Below are positions 9,947 through 16,651 of a DNA stretch of 64,000 nt, piece after piece. Under the pieces are notes generated by a model. It was not told the DNA's origin, did no database searches, and saw only the letters and a program-made list of their open reading frames with translations. The number at the start of each line of letters is the position of its first letter. Position 1 is the first letter of the stretch. The position numbers were made by a program, and so were the translations under genes. This stretch comes from Paracoccus denitrificans (lineage in GTDB: Bacteria > Pseudomonadota > Alphaproteobacteria > Rhodobacterales > Rhodobacteraceae), in contig VAFL01000005.1 in assembly GCA_005768755.1 (NCBI GenBank), positions 124,001 to 188,000 of the forward strand. The letters are read 5' to 3'.

Positions 9947-10318
9947 ATGGCCAAAATCATGGTGATCGAGGACGAGGATAACATTGCGGCCGCACTGGAT
10001 TTCCTGCTGACGCGCGACGGCCACGATCACAGCCGGCTGGCCACAGGTGCCGGCGCCGTCGATGCGCTTCGGGTGGTGCGCCCCGATCTCGTGCTGCTCG
10101 ATGTCATGTTGCCCGAGGTTTCGGGCTATCAGATCGTGCAGGATCTGCGCGCGGATGCCGAGCTGAGCGATGTGCGCGTCCTTATGATGACGGCACGCGG
10201 TTCGGTCGTCGAGCGGCGCAAGGGCATGATGCTGGGCGCCGACGGCTTCATCGCCAAGCCGTTCGAACTGGCGGAACTGCGTGCCGAGATGGCGCGCGTT
10301 CTGGCCATGCGGTCATGA
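9947..10318 (+). CDS. Single-domain response regulator (receiver only)
   Basis: 123 residues, only a CheY-like receiver. The acidic pocket E8-D9, the phospho-acceptor D52 in LVLLDVMLPEVSG, the Thr/Ala of MMTARG and the Lys of AKPFEL are all present, so it should be phosphorylatable. There is no DNA-binding or enzymatic output domain, so it must act by protein contact or phosphotransfer. A GGGCGGGG ribosome site precedes it, and its stop overlaps the start of the exonuclease-fused membrane protein (ATGA), which is its probable partner. Confidence 0.9.
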   Translation: MAKIMVIEDEDNIAAALDFLLTRDGHDHSRLATGAGAVDALRVVRPDLVLLDVMLPEVSGYQIVQDLRADAELSDVRVLMMTARGSVVERRKGMMLGADGFIAKPFELAELRAEMARVLAMRS

Positions 10319-12285
10319 AAACCCCGATTTCTTTACGGTTGCGGCTGTTTCTTCTTTTTGCGGCCTTGGCGCTGGCGCTTCTGGCGCTGCTGGGTCTGGG
10401 GCTTTATGCCGCTGCAGTCAGGCTTGGGACAGTGCCGGGGGCGGCACAAGGAACCGGCGACGCCTTGGCGCTGACGGCATTGATTGCCGGATTGGGTGGG
10501 CTGGGGCTGGTGACGGGCGTCTGGTATCTGATCGACACGCATATCGCCCGCCCGGTCGAGACGCTTTCTGGTCGCCTTCTGACCGGGGGCGATCCGCAAC
10601 CGGACGAGGGCAGATACCTGGGCGATCTTGCGGCCGCGATCCAGTCGGCGAATACGCTGCTGGCGCGTACCCGCGCAGATATGGACGAAGCGCTCGTCAC
10701 GCACGCGCAGGCCAGTTTGCGCGAAAAGGCGCTGCTTGAAAATATCCTGTCGGATATCGGCGCGGGCGTGATCATGGCCGGACCGCAGGGCCGGGTGTTG
10801 TTTTACAACGCCGCAGCAGGCCGGCTTCTGCCCGGTCTCGGTCTTGATCGCGAGGTGGCTCGATTCGTGAGACGGGGGGGGCTGGAAGCCGCGCAGGCCC
10901 GGTTGCAGGCAGGGGCCGACGCAACCGATGTGGCGCTTCTTGGCAGCGATGGCGCGCGGCTGACCGGGCGGCTTCGCCAGATGGAAGGGAAAGATCGCGG
11001 CACGATCCTGATCCTTCGTCCCGCCCCGCGCGATATGGCCCAGCCCGGCCCGGCGCTGGAGGCACTACGCAGGCAGGCGGCGACGCTGACCCTGCTGCTT
11101 GACGATCAAAGCGGGCCATTGCCCGATGAACTGACCGCAATGGTGCGCGATGTAGGGCGCAATCTTGCCGGCAATTTGCGTGATCTCGACGCGGCACTTG
11201 CACCTTCGGTGCCGCGCCAGCGCCACGTCGCGGCCGAGGAACTGGCCCGTGGGTTGGGCCTTCCGTTGGGTGAGGTTGCGGCGCTGACTCTGGCCGCTGA
11301 TGGCTGGCAGTTGGGCGGGCTTCTGAGCTATCTTGGCGCCCGACTGAATGAAGCCGGGCGCGCGCCTGTTGCCCGGATCAGGGCTGACGGGCAGGAGGCA
11401 TTGGTAACGCTTGACTGGACGGGTCCGTCCCTGCCAATGGATCAGCTTGATAGTTGGCTGGCAGAGGCCCCCGATCCTGATCATCCGGAATGGCGCGGTG
11501 CCGATATACTCGCGGCGCATGGCACCGGTATCTGGCCGAAATCAGATGGCGACACCGCCAGCCTGGTTCTGCCGATAGCGATTGCTTCGACCGCGCAGGG
11601 GGCGCTGGCTGGCGTGACGTACGACTTTGCGCTGGCGGCGCGCGGTGCGCCCGATTCGCGGCCGCTGAACGCGCTGACCTGCGTGGTCTTCGATACGGAA
11701 ACCACTGGCCTTTCGCTGTCCGATCGCATCGTCCAGATCGCCGGCACGCGGATCGCGGGCGGTCGGTTGACGGGTGAACGGTTCCAGACTCTGGTCAACC
11801 CGAACCGGCCGATCCCGCCTGCCGCCACGGCAATCCATGGCATCACCGACGCGATGGTTTGCGACGCGCCCGACCTGAGCCACGCTTTGGAGGGGTTTCA
11901 TCACTTCGCCGATGACGCCGTGCTGATCGCGCATAATGCACCTTTCGACATGGGTCTGCTGCGCGCCGCCGAAGCTGAAACCGGCCTGCATTTCGCTAAC
12001 CGGGTCATGGATACGGTTCTGCTTTCGGCAATGATCTGGGGCCAAAGCGCGCCACACAGTCTTGACGCGATCTGTGCGCGGCTGGACATCAACATTCCTG
12101 CAGGCATGCGTCACACCGCACCCGGCGATGCCGAGGCGACCGCGCAGGCATTCTTGAAGATGCTTCCCGCGCTGGAGGCAAAAGGCATCACCCGGTTCGA
12201 GCATGTCCTGGATCAGGCCCGGAAATACCGCCGCTTGCTGGGCGACGCCAACCCGACCGCCGCAAAAGGCGGGTCCGATATCTAG
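10315..12285 (+). CDS. Membrane sensor-like protein (PAS plus degenerate kinase core) fused to a DnaQ-like 3'-5' exonuclease
   Basis: 656 residues. Two N-terminal membrane spans (about 8-31 and 46-70) lead to a HAMP-like stretch, a PAS-like domain (about 138-200, with GRVLFYNAAAGRLLPGL), then a region (about 245-430) shaped like a histidine-kinase dimerisation and ATPase core but lacking an evident phospho-accepting His, Asn box and glycine boxes. Residues about 455-640 form an intact DEDDh exonuclease: FDTETTGL, HNAPFDMGLL and HTAPGDAEAT. The enzyme domain resembles DNA polymerase III epsilon/DnaQ nucleases and would face the cytoplasm. It overlaps the receiver gene by 4 nt and ends 4 nt inside the convergent sulfotransferase gene. 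Architecture is clear; biological role is unknown. Confidence 0.85.
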   Translation: MKTPISLRLRLFLLFAALALALLALLGLGLYAAAVRLGTVPGAAQGTGDALALTALIAGLGGLGLVTGVWYLIDTHIARPVETLSGRLLTGGDPQPDEGRYLGDLAAAIQSANTLLARTRADMDEALVTHAQASLREKALLENILSDIGAGVIMAGPQGRVLFYNAAAGRLLPGLGLDREVARFVRRGGLEAAQARLQAGADATDVALLGSDGARLTGRLRQMEGKDRGTILILRPAPRDMAQPGPALEALRRQAATLTLLLDDQSGPLPDELTAMVRDVGRNLAGNLRDLDAALAPSVPRQRHVAAEELARGLGLPLGEVAALTLAADGWQLGGLLSYLGARLNEAGRAPVARIRADGQEALVTLDWTGPSLPMDQLDSWLAEAPDPDHPEWRGADILAAHGTGIWPKSDGDTASLVLPIAIASTAQGALAGVTYDFALAARGAPDSRPLNALTCVVFDTETTGLSLSDRIVQIAGTRIAGGRLTGERFQTLVNPNRPIPPAATAIHGITDAMVCDAPDLSHALEGFHHFADDAVLIAHNAPFDMGLLRAAEAETGLHFANRVMDTVLLSAMIWGQSAPHSLDAICARLDINIPAGMRHTAPGDAEATAQAFLKMLPALEAKGITRFEHVLDQARKYRRLLGDANPTAAKGGSDI

Positions 12286-13100
12286 CGGCCAAGCTTGGCG
12301 TGAACCTCGGCAAGGTCGATGTCACCTGTCGGCATCTTGTTGTCGGGATCGTCGAAATCATAGCGGAACAACTGAAAGTCCCGCTTGTAGATTTCCCAGA
12401 TCAGATGGCGTGACAGATCGTCGAAATACTCGCTGACCTTATGGGCCCGCTTGGGGCCGTGACCTTCGGATTCGTTGAAACGCGGCACGGCGCCCACATC
12501 GACCCGCACGGGCGTTTCCGCCGCGTCCAGCACCTTCTGCATACCGTCGTTGAACGTCTCGGTGAAAAAGATTTGGTCGTAGCGTCCGCCATTGGTGATG
12601 AAGGTCGAGATATGGCCCGACATTGCCGACCAGTGGATGTCGGGATCCATCGGGCGGCGCCAGCGGATGGTGTCACGCGCGAACAGCAGGAAGCGGCGGA
12701 AGCTTCTGATCTGGTCGAAGTCGAAATTATCCTCGGGGCTGCCAACCTCGATCCCGTATTTCTGCATCAGTTGCGGAACCAGATTGCCGCGATACCGCCG
12801 ACCGTTGCGCTGTATCCCCGCGATCTTGTCAAAGAACGACGACAGCAGCCGCGCGTAAGGATTGCGCACGCAGGTAAACGTGATGCCGCGGCGGTCAAGA
12901 ACCGCGGCCTCGATCACTTTCTGGCTGTCATCCTGGCCCCATTTGTGCAGGCCTTGCGTGGAATCGTGGATATCGCCATCGAAATACGTGCCATGATCGG
13001 AATAATACATGATCTGGCCGATGGTAGAGCACGCGCATTTCGGCACCACACGATAGACCAGACTTTCACTTTCGGTCATCCAAACGCCGGGAAATCCCAT
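12282..13100 (-). CDS. Sulfotransferase family protein
   Basis: 272 residues from the ATG at 13100, chosen for the upstream AGGGG; ATG 13118 or TTG 13157 would extend it by 6 or 19 residues. The N-terminal PKCACSTIG is a variant 5'-phosphosulfate-binding loop of PAPS-dependent sulfotransferases, and FTCVRNPYARLLSSFF is the 3'-phosphate motif (Arg and Ser). It belongs to the Sulfotransfer_2-like group that modifies carbohydrates. Its divergent partner is a glycosyltransferase, so the two may decorate a surface polysaccharide with sulfate. The acceptor is unknown. Confidence 0.8.
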   Translation of the reverse strand: MGFPGVWMTESESLVYRVVPKCACSTIGQIMYYSDHGTYFDGDIHDSTQGLHKWGQDDSQKVIEAAVLDRRGITFTCVRNPYARLLSSFFDKIAGIQRNGRRYRGNLVPQLMQKYGIEVGSPEDNFDFDQIRSFRRFLLFARDTIRWRRPMDPDIHWSAMSGHISTFITNGGRYDQIFFTETFNDGMQKVLDAAETPVRVDVGAVPRFNESEGHGPKRAHKVSEYFDDLSRHLIWEIYKRDFQLFRYDFDDPDNKMPTGDIDLAEVHAKLGR

Positions 13101-13249
13101 AGCCTTACCCCTGAACATGCTGCCGGGTTGCGGGACCCGCCAAAATCGTGGAGACAAAAGCAGATTGGCGCAGGATTTTCAACGGGCCACGGCCCATTCC
13201 TGTGTCACGGCAGTAACCCTATCGCCCGCATCCGCGCGCCCGGAGCCTC

Positions 13250-14827
13250 ATGGCCAAGATCGTCTTTATCCTGCTGCCCCACAAGGATCCCGATGGCCTG
13301 ATCGCGCAGGCCGAACGGCTGACGGCGATGGGCGATTTCGTCTCGATCCATTATGATGGCAATTCCCCGACCGCCGATTTCAACCGGATCAGGGCGAATC
13401 TTGGCGCGAATCCGAATGTCGCCTTTGCTGGTCGGCGTCACAGATGCGGCTGGGGGGCGTGGTCGCTGGTGACCGCCACGCTGGATGCGGTGCGCGCGGC
13501 AGTTGCGGCGTTTCCGTCGGCCACGCATTTCTACATGCTGTCGGGCGACTGCATGCCGATCAAATCGGCCGAATATGCCCGGGCGCAGCTGGATGCCGAG
13601 CATGTGGATTACATCGAAAGTTTCGATTTCTTCGGCTCGGACTGGATCAAGACGGGCATGAAGGATGACCGGCTGATCTACCGGCACTGGTTCAACGAAC
13701 GCAGCCAGCCCCGGCGCTTCTATCTGAGTTATGAACTGCAAAAGCGCTTCGGACTGGCGCGCAAGATCCCGTCTGACCTGCAGATGATGATCGGCAGTCA
13801 ATGGTGGTGTCTGCGGCGCGAGACGATCGAAAAGATCCTGGACTTCGCCGACACCCGCCCTGACGTCATGCGCTTCTTCTCAACCACCTGGATCCCGGAC
13901 GAGACATTCTTCCAAACCATCGTGCGCCATGTCGTGCCCCGCCATGAAATCCATTCGCGCACGCTGACAATGCTGATCTTCACCGATTACGGGATGCCGG
14001 TCGTGTTCCATAACGACCATTACGACATGTTGCTGCGGCAGGATTACCTTTTTGCCCGAAAGATCAGCCCCGAGGCGCTGGAGCTGAAGGAAAGGCTCAG
14101 CGCGCTGTGGCAGGCACAGGGGATGCAGTTCGCCATTTCGGGCGAGGGCAAGTCGCTGTTTCGCTTCCTGACCGCGCGCGGACGCGTCGGGCAGCGTTTC
14201 GCGCCACGTTTCTGGGAGGCCGAGGCGACGCTTGGCCGGCAAAGCCGATTGTTGATGGTCGTCGCCAAGAAATGGCACATCGCCAAACGCCTGACCGCGG
14301 CAATCCGGCGCCACACCGATATTCCGGCGGTGGATTACCTGTTCAACGAACGCGATGCCGGTCTGCCGGACCTTGGCGGGGCCGAAACCACAGTGGCCAA
14401 ACGAGAGCGACATCGCCGGGCACTGATTCGCCTACTGATGAACGAGTTCGATGATTCGCGACTGGTGATCTGCATCGACCCTTCGGCCTTCGACCTGATC
14501 GGCGATTTCGCCAGTGACAAGGGCGAGACGCGAATCCTGTTCATCGACCCCTCTTTCGACGATGATTACCTGCGCGGCCATATCGGGCGGGTGGGACTGG
14601 CCAACGCCTCGACGCCCCCTGAAGTGCTGGCGCGCTTGCTTCCGGCGGTGCGCGGTGATCTGCTGCACGAGGCCGAGAGACTGCGCGAGATGGAGTTCGA
14701 AAACTTTACCGAGATCAGCGAAAGCCACGGCCTTGCACGCAATGCGCGCGCCATTGCCGGATTTCTGGAGATTGACGAGGACGCGGCAAGCATGATCGCG
14801 TCCACCCCGCATCTTTTCGACGATTGA
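13250..14827 (+). CDS. GT14-type (core-2/I-branching) beta-1,6-N-acetylglucosaminyltransferase with DUF5928
   Basis: 525 residues. The first 290 match the Branch/GT14 fold: KIVFILLPHKDP at the start, FYMLSGDCMPI near residue 98 and DLQMMIGSQWWCLRR near 178 are family marks, the last with the diagnostic W before the acceptor loop. Residues about 300-525 are a separate alpha/beta region of the DUF5928 type common in Rhodobacterales, function unknown. No signal peptide or membrane span is visible, so it acts in the cytoplasm or at the inner face of the membrane. It is divergent from the sulfotransferase gene, with a 149-bp gap. A surface-glycan role is inferred. Confidence 0.85.
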   Translation: MAKIVFILLPHKDPDGLIAQAERLTAMGDFVSIHYDGNSPTADFNRIRANLGANPNVAFAGRRHRCGWGAWSLVTATLDAVRAAVAAFPSATHFYMLSGDCMPIKSAEYARAQLDAEHVDYIESFDFFGSDWIKTGMKDDRLIYRHWFNERSQPRRFYLSYELQKRFGLARKIPSDLQMMIGSQWWCLRRETIEKILDFADTRPDVMRFFSTTWIPDETFFQTIVRHVVPRHEIHSRTLTMLIFTDYGMPVVFHNDHYDMLLRQDYLFARKISPEALELKERLSALWQAQGMQFAISGEGKSLFRFLTARGRVGQRFAPRFWEAEATLGRQSRLLMVVAKKWHIAKRLTAAIRRHTDIPAVDYLFNERDAGLPDLGGAETTVAKRERHRRALIRLLMNEFDDSRLVICIDPSAFDLIGDFASDKGETRILFIDPSFDDDYLRGHIGRVGLANASTPPEVLARLLPAVRGDLLHEAERLREMEFENFTEISESHGLARNARAIAGFLEIDEDAASMIASTPHLFDD

Positions 14828-14837
14828 GGAGGCAGCC

Positions 14838-15221
14838 ATGGCCTATGACTACGACGACAGCAATATTTTCGCCCGCATCCTGCGCGGTGAAATTCCCAAC
14901 GACACGGTGCTTGAAACCGACCACACGCTGGCCTTCCGTGACATCCAGCCCAAGGCGCCCAGCCATGTTCTCGTCATCCCGAAGGGCAAATACGTCACCT
15001 TCGATGATTTCGCCGAGAACGCCCCGCCCGAAGAGATCACCGATTTCATGCGCGCGGTGGCCCGGATCACCAAGGCCGAAGGGCTGTCCACCGGGGCCGA
15101 GGGCCACGGCTTCCGCGCCATTACCAATGCAGGCAATGACGGCGTTCAGGAAGTGCCGCATTTCCACCTGCATATCCTGGGCGGCCGGGTGATGGGTCCG
15201 ATGGTGCTGGTGCCGGCCTGA
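14838..15221 (+). CDS. HIT (histidine triad) family nucleotide-binding protein
   Basis: 127 residues. It hydrolyses AMP-linked substrates such as adenosine 5'-phosphoramidates (HINT branch). NIFARILRGEIP is the family N-terminus, and the catalytic triad HFHLHILGG lies near residue 106. The ribosome site GAGGAGGCAGCC is strong, 10 nt after the glycosyltransferase stop, so it is probably cotranscribed with it, though a functional link is unlikely. A GC-rich inverted repeat (15221-15241) follows. Confidence 0.93.
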   Translation: MAYDYDDSNIFARILRGEIPNDTVLETDHTLAFRDIQPKAPSHVLVIPKGKYVTFDDFAENAPPEEITDFMRAVARITKAEGLSTGAEGHGFRAITNAGNDGVQEVPHFHLHILGGRVMGPMVLVPA

Positions 15222-15241
15222 CCCGTCCCGCGCGGGCGGGT
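15221..15241 (+). terminator. GC-rich inverted repeat between HIT gene and ABC gene
   Basis: ACCCGTCCCGC is followed directly by GCGGGCGGGT, a near-perfect inverted repeat with one bulge. It lies between convergent genes and lacks a T-run, so it is a weak bidirectional terminator candidate. The remaining 80 bp before the ABC stop show nothing else. Confidence 0.35.
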
Positions 15242-15322
15242 TGGCGCTTTGGCCCTGCTACGGCGCGGGGCGACCAGTCGATCAGCGTGATGATGACATT
15301 GCGCGCCTTTGGCGTTGCTGTG

Positions 15323-16252
15323 TCAGCGTCGGGTCAGTTCGACGAAAACATCTTCCAGCCGGGGCTGTTCGGTGGCGATATCGCGGATTGGCACACCGTT
15401 GCTGCGCAGCGCATCAATGATCTGGTCGGGCCGTATGCGCGAGGGCTGATAGCTTAATGCAAGCCGGCCATCGGTGCGGCGCTCGGGCGTGACGCCGTCG
15501 GGAAGTTCGGGCAGGGGGGTGTCATCGGTCGCGATCACCAGCGTCTTGCCATCTGTGCGTGACAGAAGCGCGGCGGTGCTGTCCTCGATCAGCACCTCGC
15601 CGCGGTCGATGATGGCGATACGGTCGCACATCGCCTCGGCCTCTTCCAGGTAATGCGTGGTCAGGATGATCGTCATGCCTTGATCGTTCAGCTTGCGGAC
15701 ATTCTGCCAAAGCATCTCGCGCAGGCCGATATCCACGCCCGCCGTCGGTTCATCCAGGACCAGCACCTGCGGGCGGTGGACAAGCGCCTTGGCAAGCAGC
15801 AGCCGCCGCTTCATCCCGCCCGAGAGATTGCGCGTATAGCTTTCGCCCTGTTCGGTCAGCCCGACAAGGGCCAGCAATTCGTTCGTCCAGCGGTCGGATT
15901 TTGGCACGCCATACAAGCCAGCCTGAACCTCCAGACTGGCGCGGGGGGTCAGAAAGGGGTCGATATTCAGTTCCTGCGGCATGACGCCGATCGCGGCGCG
16001 CGAATTGCGCGGGTTCACGTCCTGATCGAATCCCCAGATCGTCACCCGGCCGGCGCTTTTGTTGACCAGACCCGCCAGGATGTTGATGGTCGTCGACTTG
16101 CCTGCGCCATTCGGTCCCAGCAAGCCGAAGATGGACCCGGCGGGGATCGCCAGGTCGATTCCCTTCAGCGCCTCTTTCGCGGGCGCGTTGCCGGCGGCGC
16201 GGTAAGTCTTGCGCAGTCCGGCGATTTCGATGGCATTTCTGGCCTTGGTCAT
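15323..16252 (-). CDS. ABC transporter ATP-binding protein (ABC-2 / drug-export type)
   Basis: 309 residues with one ATPase domain: Walker A GLLGPNGAGKST near residue 44, signature LSGGMKRRL, Walker B VLVLDEPTAGVD and the switch His in TTHYLEEAE. The GMKRRL signature and C-terminal tail from about 225 are typical of ABC-2 type exporters (YadG/CcmA-like). No permease gene is adjacent inside the window, so the partner is encoded elsewhere. It is convergent with the HIT gene and divergent from the zinc-finger gene. The substrate is unknown. Confidence 0.85.
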   Translation of the reverse strand: MTKARNAIEIAGLRKTYRAAGNAPAKEALKGIDLAIPAGSIFGLLGPNGAGKSTTINILAGLVNKSAGRVTIWGFDQDVNPRNSRAAIGVMPQELNIDPFLTPRASLEVQAGLYGVPKSDRWTNELLALVGLTEQGESYTRNLSGGMKRRLLLAKALVHRPQVLVLDEPTAGVDIGLREMLWQNVRKLNDQGMTIILTTHYLEEAEAMCDRIAIIDRGEVLIEDSTAALLSRTDGKTLVIATDDTPLPELPDGVTPERRTDGRLALSYQPSRIRPDQIIDALRSNGVPIRDIATEQPRLEDVFVELTRR

Positions 16253-16333
16253 GTCGATCCCTTGCCTATTGCGGGTGCTGTCGGCTAATTGGGGTTAGAC
16301 CCGATCCAGCCCCGACCGACAAGAAGGTCCGCC

Positions 16334-16582
16334 ATGTCAGAAGTTGAAATCGTCACCCCCGAAAACCCGCTGTCGACCAATGAAGGCACATCCGAGCAGT
16401 TTCCGCCGCTGGAAAGCGAAACGGTGCATAGCTGGAAAGTCGCCTGCGCAGGCGACGAAGCACGCGGCCTTGGCCATCCGAAAGTCTGGCTGCAGATCTC
16501 GCCCCAGATGGGCTATGTCGACTGTGGATATTGCGACAAGCGCTTCATCATCGACCCGGACCATATCGTCGACGACCACTGA
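16334..16582 (+). CDS. Zinc-finger (CHCC, NDUFS6-like) domain protein
   Basis: 82 residues. The ATG at 16334 follows AGAAGGTCC and is preferred over an upstream in-frame ATG that lacks a ribosome site. The C-terminal half carries Cys near 40, His near 49, and CGYCDKRFIID, the zinc-binding set of the zf-CHCC domain found in the small complex I accessory subunit NDUFS6 and related bacterial proteins. A role linked to complex I or metal binding is inferred. It sits 69 bp before the polA start and may share its transcript. Confidence 0.85.
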   Translation: MSEVEIVTPENPLSTNEGTSEQFPPLESETVHSWKVACAGDEARGLGHPKVWLQISPQMGYVDCGYCDKRFIIDPDHIVDDH

Positions 16583-16651
16583 CCCGGCACGGCCGGGCTT
16601 TGCCCCGGCGTCTTGCTGTGGCAGAACATGCGTGACGAAAAGGAGCCGCGC

